Shown: piece after piece, positions 51,660 through 61,774 of the stretch
How the letters are laid out: each line of letters begins with the position of its first letter
Position numbering within the stretch: position 1 is the stretch's first letter
Assembly: GCF_017908595.1 (NCBI RefSeq)
Contig: NZ_JAGKTL010000004.1
Span: 62,001-126,000, forward strand
DNA length: 64,000 nucleotides
Direction of reading: 5' to 3'
Source of the DNA: Rhodothermus bifroesti
GTDB taxonomy: Bacteria; Bacteroidota; Rhodothermia; Rhodothermales; Rhodothermaceae
Notes under the pieces: model-generated
What the model was told of the DNA's origin: nothing
The model's input: the letters and a program-made list of their open reading frames with translations, nothing else
The model's database searches: none
Made by a program: the position numbers and the translations under genes

Positions 51660-52721
51660 TCAGCGCACTGGAAGAAACAGCCGTTCCCACCGCGGCCGGT
51701 GCTGCTCCGCGTCCCAGGAAAAGTAGACCAGCAGCGCTTTGCCTACCACATGATCGGCGGGCACCAAGCCCCAAGCTCGGCTGTCGAGGGAGTTATCGCG
51801 GTTGTCACCAAGCACAAAGTAATAGTCCTGTTGGATAATGCAAAAGCGCCCCGGCTGGCCATCGATCATAAACAGCCCATTGGGGAGTGGATAGACCTGA
51901 TGGTTTTCAAAGCGCGTTAGCAGTTCGCGATAAAACGGCCAGGTGCGTGGAGAAAGCCAGAGCGTGTCGCCGCGGCCAGGAATGTAGTAAGGGCCAAAGT
52001 CTTCTTGTTGCCGGGCCAGCTGGGCAGCTTCTCCGCTGAGCAGGGCAGCCGTTGTATAGGGCCGGAGCATTTCCACTTCAGGGCGCTGGGCAATAGTCCG
52101 CGCTGCAGCCATTGTGGCATCAAAGAAAAAGAGCCCGGCATGAAAAGCCGAGCGTGAAATGTTGCGTGCGCCAGCCGCTTCAAGCGAATCTAGGGATAGC
52201 TCAGTGCCTGTCCGCAGCTGCAACAGCCAACGCTGCTGGGCCTGTTCTGGTGCAGCTATAGGTATGCGGTTAACATACACAATTTTATCATGAATCCAGA
52301 GCGTGTCGCCCGGAAGCCCCACCACGCGTTTGATATAATGGGTTTTGCGATCGACCGGACCGGTTTCAACGGGGTAGTTGAACACGATCACGTCGCCCCG
52401 TTGGATGTGCGTAAAGCCAGGCAAGCGGAAATAGGGTAGCCTGATACCGGGGATATACCATGCGCTAAAGGGCAGCCCTAGCGACAGGGGCAACCGTGCG
52501 CCATAGTGCAGCTTAGAAACCAGCACAAAATCTCCGGCCTGCAGCGTCTGTTCCATGGAAGCCGAGGGAATCCGATAGGCTTCCAAGGCCAAAAGGCGAA
52601 TCAGTAAGGCTAGTCCTGTGGCCAGCAGTAATGCAACCAGCCAGTCACGCCCTCGTCTACGCCAGCGCGCACCCTCAGCCACTGTCTCTCTCTCCCGAGC
52701 AACAAAGACCTCCTGCGCCAT
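51660..52721 (-). CDS. lepB: Signal peptidase I, second copy in the pair
   Basis: One N-terminal membrane helix (residues 27-48) precedes the catalytic Ser55 in PSASMEQTLQAGDF, and the general-base Lys lies in [29 protein letters not shown] closes the core. Between the Lys box and the GDNRDNS box is an insert of about 110 residues not found in typical LepB. The ATG at 52721 fits better than a GTG at 52730. It follows the paralogue at 52734 by 12 bp. Confidence 0.92.
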   Translation of the reverse strand: MAQEVFVARERETVAEGARWRRRGRDWLVALLLATGLALLIRLLALEAYRIPSASMEQTLQAGDFVLVSKLHYGARLPLSLGLPFSAWYIPGIRLPYFRLPGFTHIQRGDVIVFNYPVETGPVDRKTHYIKRVVGLPGDTLWIHDKIVYVNRIPIAAPEQAQQRWLLQLRTGTELSLDSLEAAGARNISRSAFHAGLFFFDATMAAARTIAQRPEVEMLRPYTTAALLSGEAAQLARQQEDFGPYYIPGRGDTLWLSPRTWPFYRELLTRFENHQVYPLPNGLFMIDGQPGRFCIIQQDYYFVLGDNRDNSLDSRAWGLVPADHVVGKALLVYFSWDAEQHRPRWERLFLPVR

Positions 52722-52733
52722 CAGCACCACGAC

Positions 52734-53867
52734 TTAATGAATGCGCGTAAACAACCGTTCAAAGCGCGGCAAATGGTGTTCGCCATCCCAAGAAAAATAT
52801 ACAAACAAGGCTTTCCCCACGATATGATCCATTGGGACGAATCCCCAGAAACGACTGTCTTCAGAGTTATCCCGGTTATCACCCATAACAAAGTAGTAAT
52901 CCTGCGTAAACGTGTAGGTGGTCGCTGGCTGTCCGTCAATCAGAAAGGTTCCGTCCGGCTCCCTGCCTGTAGTATGTCCTTCGTAGCGTCGGATAACGGG
53001 TTCGACGATCGGCCAGTTGGCTTCTGTAAGGGCAATCGTTTGTCCGCGTGCTGGAATAATAATGGGACCGTATTGATCGGGAGAGTATCCTTTCCCTGGT
53101 GGATACATAAGTTCACTATACTGAGGGCCACTAGGCAGCACAAAAGGCTCAATGCGTTCCACGTAAGGCCAACTAGCCATGGCTGCAGCTGCGGCCGAGG
53201 TGGCCACCAGAAGCACTTGGCGCGGATCTGGTGTAGGTTGTATTTCTTCAATGCCAAGCTCTCGCAACCGCACTTCCGGCAATACCACACGCGGGTCGGT
53301 CTTGATGACGCGCCATAGCTGCTGCATGGTTGGCCTAAGGGGCTGGGGTTCGCCGTTGACGTATACCATCTTGTTTTGAATCCAAAGCGTGTCGCCTGGC
53401 AATCCGATCACCCGCTTGATATAGTGCGTTTTCCGATCGATCGGCAAATCTTCAGGGGGGTAATTAAAGACGACCACATCTCCCCGTTGAATGGAGGTAA
53501 AACCTGGCAGCCGCGTATGCGGCAGCGTAAGTCCCTTGACGTAGATTTTGGTAAACGGAATGCCCAAAGAGATGGGCGTGCGCACGCCGTAGTGCAGCTT
53601 AGAAACAAACAGATAGTCGCCCACCAGCAGGGTTTTTTCCATAGAAGGTGTGGGAATGCGGAAAAGGTCGAAAAAGAACGTGCGCACCACGAGCATAACC
53701 ACCAGCGTGAAGCCCAACGCTTCCAGCCATTCCCGCAATTTGCTTTTGGGTGGGCGCGACTGGCCGTCAGTGCTGGGCCCTAACGGAACATCCGAGCGAC
53801 GCTGCTGCCTCTTGGCGCGCCGCGTTGCCGATTCAGGTTGCGTCGAGGCCAAGGTTAGGTTCCTCAT
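52734..53867 (-). CDS. lepB: Signal peptidase I, first copy in the pair
   Basis: A 377-residue LepB with a basic N-terminal tail, one membrane helix (residues 50-66), catalytic Ser75 in [14 protein letters not shown], base Lys in [15 protein letters not shown] and box [14 protein letters not shown]. It resembles the copy at 51660 closely in the core but differs in the N-terminus and the insert of about 110 residues, so the pair is an old duplication. Both seem active. They may divide substrates or back each other up. Confidence 0.92.
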   Translation of the reverse strand: MRNLTLASTQPESATRRAKRQQRRSDVPLGPSTDGQSRPPKSKLREWLEALGFTLVVMLVVRTFFFDLFRIPTPSMEKTLLVGDYLFVSKLHYGVRTPISLGIPFTKIYVKGLTLPHTRLPGFTSIQRGDVVVFNYPPEDLPIDRKTHYIKRVIGLPGDTLWIQNKMVYVNGEPQPLRPTMQQLWRVIKTDPRVVLPEVRLRELGIEEIQPTPDPRQVLLVATSAAAAAMASWPYVERIEPFVLPSGPQYSELMYPPGKGYSPDQYGPIIIPARGQTIALTEANWPIVEPVIRRYEGHTTGREPDGTFLIDGQPATTYTFTQDYYFVMGDNRDNSEDSRFWGFVPMDHIVGKALFVYFSWDGEHHLPRFERLFTRIH

Positions 53868-53912
53868 GTTTGTCTAGGAAACGACGAAGAAACGCCGCTC
53901 GTAGGCTTCGGT

Positions 53913-54734
53913 TCACTCTGTGGAAATCACAGGAGGTCTTCCCTGAAGGCTTCGCGGCGCACGCATAGGACGTAGCCAGAAGTCCCGTCCGTCAAAGCCG
54001 GTTACATACCAGGTGTCTGTTTCTTTTTGGAAGTAGTAGTCCGCAAAAGCTGCGCGGCGCGGATCTGTGATCAGTCGGTCCAAAAGGGCTGCCCGCAGCT
54101 GCTTGAGCTGCTCTCGATAGCGCGGTGCACTGGCCACCACGATGCCCCGCTCAAAAGGTCCGTTAACATCCAGCACGCGTAGTGGGATAGAATCGTTGAG
54201 CACAAACCAATACTCAAACTGGATGTATTCCTCTCGTGGGCGGCGTTGGTAAAGCTCGGTCTCGGCTAGCGTGCGGGTTGGAGCTCCGAAATGCGCCTGC
54301 AGTCGGGCCCGAAGCTCAGGCGTAGGTAGCGTATCCAGTGGCGTCCAGCCTTGACTTCCCAAGTAAGCCCAGCCATCTTGGCCAAAGCGTCGTTGAAACC
54401 ACGCCTGCTCGTAACGACGCACCACATGGTAGTGATGCAACGCAAAGGGTGTCCTTGACGCAGAGGCAGGGGGAGCTTTAGGTGCCAGCACTGGATAGCG
54501 GACGTGTAGCGCAAGAGGAAGCGGCTCAGGCGGACGCACTGGCAGCCGGAACCGATTACGTGCTGCTTCCTGCTGCAGCCAAGCAGCGTGATAAGACCAC
54601 ACCAACTGGCGATGAGCTTCAATGCGGCGCAATAGTTGCGTCAACTCGGCCTCCTGTGCCCAGGCCCACCGTAACCCTAGGCTAAGCGTCCATCCCAGGC
54701 CCCAGCATAGCCACCATGTACGTGCAGACCGCAT
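53913..54734 (-). CDS. Exported hypothetical protein, 273 aa
   Basis: A signal peptide ([20 protein letters not shown], cleavage after AWAQ) starts a protein with no recognised domain. The N-terminal 60 residues are helical, a proline-rich segment follows, and the second half is beta-rich with EEYIQFEYWFVLNDSIPLRV, LDVNGPFERGIVVAS, YREQLKQLRAALLDRL and a tail rich in Arg and Pro. Its ATG overlaps the lepA stop (TGATG), so it is translationally coupled to lepA. A role in the envelope is plausible from the signal peptide and the nearby signal peptidases. Confidence 0.8.
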   Translation of the reverse strand: MRSARTWWLCWGLGWTLSLGLRWAWAQEAELTQLLRRIEAHRQLVWSYHAAWLQQEAARNRFRLPVRPPEPLPLALHVRYPVLAPKAPPASASRTPFALHHYHVVRRYEQAWFQRRFGQDGWAYLGSQGWTPLDTLPTPELRARLQAHFGAPTRTLAETELYQRRPREEYIQFEYWFVLNDSIPLRVLDVNGPFERGIVVASAPRYREQLKQLRAALLDRLITDPRRAAFADYYFQKETDTWYVTGFDGRDFWLRPMRAPRSLQGRPPVISTE

Positions 54735-56539
54735 CAGTCATTGACCGACAAGACAGCCAGGAATGCTTCCTGCGGGACTTCTACCCGGCCCACTTGTTTC
54801 ATGCGCTTTTTGCCCTCTTTTTGGCGCTCCAACAATTTACGCTTACGCGTTACGTCACCGCCATAACATTTGGCAGTAACGTCTTTGCGTAAGGCTTTGA
54901 TTGTTTCTCGGGCAATCACGCGTGAACCAATTGCTGCCTGCACAGCTACGTCAAAAAGTTGCCGTGGAATCAATTCTTTTAGGCGTTGCGTCAGCTTGCG
55001 CCCCATCTCGTAGGCCTTACTGCGATGCACTACCGTCGAGAGCGCATCGACGGGCTCACCATTGATCAATATGTCCAGTCGCACCAGATCGCTAGGCCGG
55101 TAGTCAAGCACCTCGTAATCAAACGAGGCATATCCTCGACTTAGACTTTTTAGCTTATCGTAAAAGTCGAAAATGATTTCGGCCAGGGGCAGCTCATACT
55201 GTAGGTTGACACGCGTGCGGTCGAGATACTGCTGGTTCACATACACGCCCCGTCGATCTTGGCACAGTTGCATCAAGGCGCCCACGTATTCGGTCGGCGT
55301 AATGATATCGGCGCGCACGTAAGGCTCGCGAATCTCGGCAATCTTACCTGCTTCTGGCATTTGACTGGGGTTGTCGATGGTCAGCACTTCGCCCGACTTT
55401 AGCACTACCTGATACTCAACGTTTGGCACAGTCGTTACGATGTCCATGCCAAACTCACGTGCCAAGCGTTCTTGTACGATTTCCATGTGCAGTAGGCCAA
55501 GAAAGCCTACGCGGAAACCAAATCCCAGCGCGGCCGACGTTTCTGGAATAAAGGTGAGTGAGGCATCGTTAAGCTGCAGTTTTTCAAGCGAAGTGCGCAG
55601 CTCTTCGTACTTGTCTGGGTCGGTCGGGAAAACCCCACTGAATACCATGGGTTTGACCTGCCGAAAGCCTGGGATGGGCTCGGCGGCAGGACGATGGGCA
55701 TGGGTGATGGTATCGCCTACCCGAGCCGAGCGAATATCTTTAATGGATCCAATGATGTAGCCGACTTCTCCAGCCCGCAATGTCTCCACTGGGTAACGAT
55801 CTAGGCGCAAAATGCCGATTTCTTCGGCCAGGTATTCTCGATCGTTCGACATAAAGCGAATGCGGTCGCCGGTACGGAGCGTACCGTCAAAGACGCGCAC
55901 GTAGACAATAGCGCCTCGGTAGGTGTTGAACACCGAATCAAACACCAGTGCCCGTAGCGGCGCCTCCGGGTCACCCTTAGGAGGTGGAATGCGCTGCACC
56001 AGGCGTTCCAACAGTTCTGGCACCCCCTCGCCGGTCTTTGCACTGATGCGCAGGATGTCTTCCGCCGGCTCACCAATGAGATCTTCAATCGATTGCGCCA
56101 CCTCGTCGGGCCGTGCATTAGGCAAGTCGACCTTGTTGAGTACGGGGATAATTTCTAGATCGTGCCCCAAAGCCAGGTACAAATTCGAGATCGTTTGCGC
56201 CTCGATCCCCTGCGAGGCGTCGACAACCAGGATGGCGCCTTCGCATGCCTTAAGTGCCCGTGACACCTCGTAGGTAAAGTCAACGTGGCCTGGGGTATCG
56301 ATCAAGTTGAGCACGTACTCTTGTCCATCGCGGGCGCGGTATGTCATGCGCACAGCGTGGCTTTTAATTGTAATCCCCCGCTCCCGCTCCAGGTCCATGC
56401 TATCAAGCACCTGGTCTTGTAACTCTCGCTCCGAGAGCGTACCGGTCAGCTCCAAGAGCCGGTCAGCCAGCGTGCTCTTGCCGTGGTCGATATGGGCAAT
56501 GATGCAAAAATTGCGGATATAGTCGCGGTAGGCGTTCAT
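54734..56539 (-). CDS. lepA: Elongation factor 4 (LepA)
   Basis: Ribosomal back-translocase GTPase. Motifs: [16 protein letters not shown] (G1), the switch I segment [30 protein letters not shown] (G3) and NKVDLP (G4), then the LepA-specific C-terminal domain ending [20 protein letters not shown]. At about 601 residues it has the normal length; starts at 56539 and 56548 are both possible. It is downstream of lspA in the same direction. Confidence 0.97.
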   Translation of the reverse strand: MNAYRDYIRNFCIIAHIDHGKSTLADRLLELTGTLSERELQDQVLDSMDLERERGITIKSHAVRMTYRARDGQEYVLNLIDTPGHVDFTYEVSRALKACEGAILVVDASQGIEAQTISNLYLALGHDLEIIPVLNKVDLPNARPDEVAQSIEDLIGEPAEDILRISAKTGEGVPELLERLVQRIPPPKGDPEAPLRALVFDSVFNTYRGAIVYVRVFDGTLRTGDRIRFMSNDREYLAEEIGILRLDRYPVETLRAGEVGYIIGSIKDIRSARVGDTITHAHRPAAEPIPGFRQVKPMVFSGVFPTDPDKYEELRTSLEKLQLNDASLTFIPETSAALGFGFRVGFLGLLHMEIVQERLAREFGMDIVTTVPNVEYQVVLKSGEVLTIDNPSQMPEAGKIAEIREPYVRADIITPTEYVGALMQLCQDRRGVYVNQQYLDRTRVNLQYELPLAEIIFDFYDKLKSLSRGYASFDYEVLDYRPSDLVRLDILINGEPVDALSTVVHRSKAYEMGRKLTQRLKELIPRQLFDVAVQAAIGSRVIARETIKALRKDVTAKCYGGDVTRKRKLLERQKEGKKRMKQVGRVEVPQEAFLAVLSVND

Positions 56540-56620
56540 CGTTGCCATCCACCACTGGAAGCCCAGAAAACTTGCTCCAATAAAACCTCCTATGCCTTGG
56601 GGTTCCCTACGCACCCGCGT

Positions 56621-57217
56621 TTATTTGTCTTCCACAGAAGGACCCGAAACGGGTGCTTCGATCGGAGCAGTAAGCGACGCTTGCTGCTGCCAGCGCGCAT
56701 GAAAGGCTTTTTGGAAAAGAAACAGACCTACGACACCTACGACAATGGCCATGTCGGCCACGTTCCAGATTGGAAACAGGGCTACATAGGCGCCGCCAAT
56801 CCAGGGAATGGATTCAGGTAAATACCCACGCCAAAGGTCAACGTGGATAAAATCGACAACGCGGCCGTGAAAAAATCCGGCATAGCCGTAGAGCAGGCCA
56901 TAAAACATGCGATCAATGATGTTGCCCAGTGCACCGCCTAGAATAACCGCTAAGCTAGCCCGATAAGGGCCGTATCCTTGGCGAATGCGGTACAGATACC
57001 AGGCAATGAGCACCGTGGCGATCACGGCCAGCACCGTGATCGTTCCTTGAGGACCAAAATTGATCCCAAAGGCCATCCCGGGATTTTCGGTATACGTCAA
57101 CTTGAGCCAGTCCCCCAGAACCGGGATCGACTCGCCTGGATACATGGTCTGTACGACCAGCACCTTGGTAAGCTGGTCAAGGAGCACAACAAACAGCGTA
57201 ATCCAAAGGATGCGCAT
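56621..57217 (-). CDS. lspA: Lipoprotein signal peptidase (signal peptidase II)
   Basis: Aspartyl protease that removes signal peptides from prolipoproteins. Four membrane helices and both active-site regions are present: GGALGNIIDRMFYG with the first Asp and IWNVADMAIVVG with the second, plus GRVVDFI. A C-terminal tail of about 25 residues carries acidic and basic stretches. Several lipoproteins in this window (NosZ, NosL, the nos cytochrome, the propeller protein) would be its substrates. Confidence 0.95.
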   Translation of the reverse strand: MRILWITLFVVLLDQLTKVLVVQTMYPGESIPVLGDWLKLTYTENPGMAFGINFGPQGTITVLAVIATVLIAWYLYRIRQGYGPYRASLAVILGGALGNIIDRMFYGLLYGYAGFFHGRVVDFIHVDLWRGYLPESIPWIGGAYVALFPIWNVADMAIVVGVVGLFLFQKAFHARWQQQASLTAPIEAPVSGPSVEDK

Positions 57218-57245
57218 AAACAGCCGGGCGCTGCAGACGGTGAGG

Positions 57246-57695
57246 TTATTTCTTTTGTTTCAGCTTAGCTTCAATTGAGACTTCGGTATGGGGCACGGCT
57301 TCCAGTCGCTCTTTGGGGATAGGTTTTCCGGTTACCTTGCAAATACCGTAGGTCTTGTTTTTAATTCGCTCCAGCGCCCGATCCAGATACCCGATGTATT
57401 TTTGCTGGCGTGCGATCATTAAAAACAGTTTTTCGCGCTCCATCGCGTCCGTGCCCGCATCGGCCATATGAAAACTATAGGGCGAATCGTTGCCTGCCTG
57501 CTCCCGGGTGTCTTCCAGCTGCGCTTTCATGCGCTCAATATCTTCTACCGCCTGGCGCCGGCGTTCCAGGATAAGCTGTCGGAAGTATTCCAGCTCTTCG
57601 TCCGTAAAAGGCGTGCGGCGCACTTCAGCGGTTTCTTGTTCTTGCGGCGTTTTTTCAGGCGTCGCCGCGGCTTCCTGCTCATGCCGCTTTTCCAT
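57246..57695 (-). CDS. DksA/TraR-family protein with degenerate zinc finger
   Basis: A 149-residue protein with the DksA-like coiled coil (residues 35-105) and C-terminal globular part. The usual zinc finger C-x2-C-x17-C-x2-C is reduced to one Cys in YGICKVTGKPIPKERLEAVPHT; other cysteines are replaced by Gly, Thr or His. This pattern is common in Bacteroidota homologues. DksA proteins modulate RNA polymerase with ppGpp. It lies between ileS and lspA on the same strand. Confidence 0.88.
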   Translation of the reverse strand: MEKRHEQEAAATPEKTPQEQETAEVRRTPFTDEELEYFRQLILERRRQAVEDIERMKAQLEDTREQAGNDSPYSFHMADAGTDAMEREKLFLMIARQQKYIGYLDRALERIKNKTYGICKVTGKPIPKERLEAVPHTEVSIEAKLKQKK

Positions 57696-57761
57696 AGTGG
57701 TATCGCTTTCGGGTTGATCGTTTTAGGGAGTAGCCCCAAGCGCTCAAGGATTTTTCCTCTG

Positions 57762-60700
57762 TTAAGCCGAGACGCGCTGGATGCCTACGGTCAACGTTGT
57801 CTCGTCGATGGCGAACGTCTCAACTACCTCACCTGCCGGCTGGTCGGAGGGGTGCAACGCCACGGCCAGTGTCTCGTTCCGGATCCAGTCGGCATGCTGC
57901 GCAAGTGCCTTGGCGAGTAATCCATCAGCACGATAGGTCACATGAATTCGATCGGTTACCTCAAAATCGGCCTTCTTACGCAGATTTTGAATCCGATTAA
58001 TCGCTTCTCGGGCTAGGCCTTCTAGGATTAAGGCCTCATCACGCGACGTATCGAGGGCTACGGTCACACCACTTTCCTGCCCTACTAGCCAGCCTTCCAG
58101 TCCTTCACTGCGGATCTCCAGATCTTCTGGCCCAAGTTCGATTGTCTGACCATCCACCTGCATGCTCAGGTGGCCTGTTTGCACGTAGTGTTCGATAGCT
58201 TCTTCAGTCAGTTGGGCTACCTGAGCAGCCACGCTTTTCATCAGCTTACCAAGCCGTTTACCTAAGCGAGCGTAGTTTGGCTTTGCTGCACGGCGTACCA
58301 AGTGGCTGGTCCCCTCGACGTATTCAATTGTTTTTACGTTCACCTCTTCTAAGATCAGCGGGCGCACTGACTCGACCACTTCGCGGGAAACACCTGGACT
58401 GGTCACTACCAGAATGCGGGGAAGCGGCTGGCGCACGTTGATGCGGGCCTGATTGCGCAACGCCAGCACAATCGACACAATGGTACGGGCCAGCTCCATG
58501 CGTTGCTCTAGCGCTGCATCGATAGCAGCCGTCTCGACCTTTGGGAAATCCGCCAAGTGCACCGATTCGGCGCCCGGCATCTCGCTACCTTCTTGCAACG
58601 CCCGATAGAGCCAATCACTGAAAAACGGTGCGATCGGCGCCATCAGACAAGCGGTGGTTAGCAAACATTCATAGAGGGTCTGATAGGCCGCTTGCTTATC
58701 ACGCTCGTTTTCCTGCTCGCCCGTGCGTGCACTCCAAAAACGCCGCCGCGAACGACGAATGTACCAGTTCGACAGCTCCTCTACAAAACGCTCGATAGCC
58801 CGTGCCGCTCGTGTGGGATGGTAGGCTTCGTAAGCTGCCTCAACCTCGGCTACGGTGCTGTTGAGCCGACTGATAATCCATCGGTCGAGTTCAACACGCT
58901 CGGCCACCGGCATCCGCACTTTAGGATACGTAAAACCATCAACATTGGCGTATGTCGCAAAAAAAGCATAAACGTTTTCCAGCGTGTTGAAAAAGCGACG
59001 GCATGTGGCCTCCAGCTCACGCTCCGAAAAACGCAGGTTTTCCCAAGGGGGAGCGTTACTGATCATGTACCAACGCACCGGATCGGCCCCGTAGCGCTCG
59101 ACGACGTCGAAGGGATCCACTACATTCCCCTTCGACTTGGACATTTTTTCGCCTTTCTCGTCAAGCACCAAACCATTGACCACAACGTGTTTGAAGGCCA
59201 CACTGTCCATCACCATGGTAGCAATGGCATGCAGCGTGTAAAACCAACCCCGCGTCTGATCCACCCCTTCAGCAATGAAATCCGCAGGGAACGTCCGCCA
59301 GAAAGCCTCTTGATTTTCGAATGGATAATGCCACTGGGCATAGGGCATAGCCCCCGAGTCAAACCAAACATCAATCAAATCGGGTACGCGCCGCATGGTG
59401 CCCCCATCTGGCGCAGGCCACGTGAGCCGGTCAACATAAGGCCGGTGCAGGTCGAGCTGCCCTGTTTCAGGGTTATAGGCTTCTGGAGGGAACGTCCCGC
59501 CCAACTTTTGGCGCAACTCTTCGATTGAGCCAATGACCTCAATGTAGTCTGGATTGCGGTCGCTTTGCCAGATAGGCAGCGGCGTCCCCCAGTAGCGCCG
59601 TCGGCTTAGCGCCCAGTCCACATTGCCGCGCAGCCACTCGCCAAAACGCCCTTCTCCAATGGCCGGGGGATGCCAGTGAATGGTCTCATTGAGCGCAATC
59701 ATGCGGTCTTTGACCGCTGTAGTGCGGATGAACCAGCTTTCGACCGGATAATTCATCAGTGGTGTGCCTTTACGCCAATCATGCGGGTAGTTGTGCCGGT
59801 ACGTTTCCTGGCGAAAAAGCAAACCGCGCTGGCGTAAGTCTCTTGCAATTACCCGGTCAGCATCTTTGAACCAAAGGCCTGCTACCAGGGGTGCTTCTTG
59901 CGTAAACGTACCTTCTGGCGTAATGGGGTTGATGAGCGGCAGGCCTTCGCGTTGGGCTACTTCGTAGTCTTCAGCGCCAAACGCCGGAGCAAGGTGCACC
60001 ACACCTGTCCCTTCTTCCGTTGATACAAAATCAGCAGCCACTACACGCCAAAGCGTGCCTTGTGGAAAACGTGCTTTAAAATAGGGGAATAGCGGCTCGT
60101 AAGTCTGGCCCACCAGTGATGCTCCAGAAAAAGAAGCCACCACTTCCACGTTCTCATCCCGCAGCACCTCAAGCCGATCATAGGCTAGGATCAGATACTC
60201 GGTCCCTTGGTCTGGATCTTCTCTCCGAACCTTCACATAGGTGAGGTGAGGGCCGACAGCCAAGGCCACGTTCGAAATGAGCGTCCATGGCGTCGTTGTC
60301 CAAGCCAAGAAGTAGGTCCGATCCGCCCCTTGAACAGGGAAGCGCACAAAGACGCTCGGATCATCTACTTCTTTATACCCTAAGCTCACTTCGTGTGACG
60401 AAAGGACCGTGCCTGTACCAGGGCTATACCATTGAATTTTGTAGCCTTTATAGAGCAGCCCTTTTTCGTAGATCTGCTTGATCAACCACCAGACGGTCTC
60501 GATATATTTGTTCTCAAACGTAATATAGGGGTGCTCCAGATCCACCCAGTAGCCAATGCGCTCAGTCAGCTCGTCCCAGAGCGCTTTGTAGCGCAGCACG
60601 CTGCGGCGGCAGGCAGCGTTGTATTGCTCAACACCGTAGGCTTCAACTTGCGCGCGGCTTTCCAGGCCCAGCTCCTTTTCAACTTCGATTTCTACGGGAA

Positions 60701-60971
60701 GTCCATGCGTATCCCATCCGGCTTTCCGCTCCACGCGGAAGCCCTTCATCGTTTTGTAACGACAAAAGATGTCCTTAATCGTACGAGCAAGTACGTGATG
60801 AATTCCAGGTTTACCATTGGCCGTAGGCGGTCCCTCATAAAAGGAGAACGTCGGAGCACCTTCGCGCTGCGCAATACTGCGCGCAAAAATTTGGTGGGTT
60901 TTCCACCAGTTTAGTATTTCACGTTCAATATCCGGATAATGAAACTGAGCAACCTGTTTAAAGCGCTTCAT
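57762..60971 (-). CDS. ileS: Isoleucyl-tRNA synthetase, eukaryote-like type
   Basis: Charges tRNA-Ile. At about 1069 residues it has the class I core with signature 1 in NGKPGIHHVLARTIKD (in place of HIGH the motif reads GIHH), the editing domain (residues 190-390), GNVDWALSRRRYWGTPLPIW and signature 2 KMSKSKGN. This GIHH form and the long C-terminal anticodon-binding region match the IleS2 group, which contains eukaryote-like and many Bacteroidota enzymes. The ATG at 60971 is chosen as it gives MKRFKQVAQFHY. Confidence 0.96.
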   Translation of the reverse strand: MKRFKQVAQFHYPDIEREILNWWKTHQIFARSIAQREGAPTFSFYEGPPTANGKPGIHHVLARTIKDIFCRYKTMKGFRVERKAGWDTHGLPVEIEVEKELGLESRAQVEAYGVEQYNAACRRSVLRYKALWDELTERIGYWVDLEHPYITFENKYIETVWWLIKQIYEKGLLYKGYKIQWYSPGTGTVLSSHEVSLGYKEVDDPSVFVRFPVQGADRTYFLAWTTTPWTLISNVALAVGPHLTYVKVRREDPDQGTEYLILAYDRLEVLRDENVEVVASFSGASLVGQTYEPLFPYFKARFPQGTLWRVVAADFVSTEEGTGVVHLAPAFGAEDYEVAQREGLPLINPITPEGTFTQEAPLVAGLWFKDADRVIARDLRQRGLLFRQETYRHNYPHDWRKGTPLMNYPVESWFIRTTAVKDRMIALNETIHWHPPAIGEGRFGEWLRGNVDWALSRRRYWGTPLPIWQSDRNPDYIEVIGSIEELRQKLGGTFPPEAYNPETGQLDLHRPYVDRLTWPAPDGGTMRRVPDLIDVWFDSGAMPYAQWHYPFENQEAFWRTFPADFIAEGVDQTRGWFYTLHAIATMVMDSVAFKHVVVNGLVLDEKGEKMSKSKGNVVDPFDVVERYGADPVRWYMISNAPPWENLRFSERELEATCRRFFNTLENVYAFFATYANVDGFTYPKVRMPVAERVELDRWIISRLNSTVAEVEAAYEAYHPTRAARAIERFVEELSNWYIRRSRRRFWSARTGEQENERDKQAAYQTLYECLLTTACLMAPIAPFFSDWLYRALQEGSEMPGAESVHLADFPKVETAAIDAALEQRMELARTIVSIVLALRNQARINVRQPLPRILVVTSPGVSREVVESVRPLILEEVNVKTIEYVEGTSHLVRRAAKPNYARLGKRLGKLMKSVAAQVAQLTEEAIEHYVQTGHLSMQVDGQTIELGPEDLEIRSEGLEGWLVGQESGVTVALDTSRDEALILEGLAREAINRIQNLRKKADFEVTDRIHVTYRADGLLAKALAQHADWIRNETLAVALHPSDQPAGEVVETFAIDETTLTVGIQRVSA

Positions 60972-61083
60972 GCTCACGTTTATCAATATCTACGTCCTAA
61001 GCTGCGTTTAAAATTACGCATTCTAGATGCCTAGCGCCGAAGGCCTTCCCGTTAAGAATGCGGGAGAAACGTTCAGACGGGCT

Positions 61084-61761
61084 TTACTCAATGCCAAGCT
61101 CAAAGCGGGCGCGTAGGCGCACAACGTGCAATGCCAAGGCATTGCGCAATTCGTAAAGCGCCTCATAAAAAGCGAAGTAGTGCGTAGCCTTCATGTACGG
61201 GGCTTGGCGCATTTCAGCGAGCATGTCGAGCGCTGCGTTGGCAGCGGCCAGCGCATCGCGGGTGCAGACAATATTACCCCCTAAGGTCTCGCGCTCGTAG
61301 CCCAACAGATGCCCTTGTGCCAAATGCCAGGGAATCTGAAGCACCTGCGCGCAAAAGTGCACCAGCGTACTATCTTTCATGTGGCCTGGCAAAGCATCGG
61401 CCCAAGACAGAATGCGTTCCCCCAACCTCGTAGCCTGGGCATGCAGGGCATAGTAGGCCGCACTTTCGGGTAGAGCGAACGGCTCGTCTTCTTCCTCCCC
61501 ATAAGGTGCTTCTGGGAACAACTCATCTCTTAGCTGTGAGACATGGCCAATGGCTTCTTCATCCCAGCCTTGCGCCCTCAAAAAAGCTTGCAGGCGCATG
61601 CGCCAGTGCTGGATAGCCTCCGAGGTACGGGGCTCAGGATAGGGATGCTGCCGCACAAAAGCAAAGTAGTCCTCCAGCAAGCGATGCATGCGGGACCGCT
61701 CTGCGCGCAAATAGGCCTCCCATCGCGCTTCGTCCCATAACTCATCTTCCCAGGCCCCCAT
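61084..61761 (-). CDS. Hypothetical protein, 225 aa
   Basis: I do not recognise the family. The start at 61761 (MGAWEDELWDEARWEAY) lies 13 bp after the purine nucleoside phosphorylase gene and avoids overlap. The protein is almost wholly helical, with an acidic linker near residue 90 (PYGEEEDEPFALP). The C-terminal part, ILSWADALPGHMKDSTLVHF and a following helix set ending YEALYELRNALALHVVRLRA, recalls helical-bundle folds with few cysteines or metal ligands. It looks like a real gene by codon use and position. Confidence 0.7.
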   Translation of the reverse strand: MGAWEDELWDEARWEAYLRAERSRMHRLLEDYFAFVRQHPYPEPRTSEAIQHWRMRLQAFLRAQGWDEEAIGHVSQLRDELFPEAPYGEEEDEPFALPESAAYYALHAQATRLGERILSWADALPGHMKDSTLVHFCAQVLQIPWHLAQGHLLGYERETLGGNIVCTRDALAAANAALDMLAEMRQAPYMKATHYFAFYEALYELRNALALHVVRLRARFELGIE

Positions 61762-61774
61762 AGTAGCCTTAAGA

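Noticed and set aside
57690-57761. Possible hairpin AGGA-AAAA-TCCT after ileS
   Set aside because: The 4-bp stem is too short to be a terminator, and transcription seems to continue from ileS into the DksA-like gene.
58692-59528. 278-codon plus-strand frame inside ileS
   Set aside because: Antisense shadow of the ileS catalytic core, with no ribosome site or known motif.
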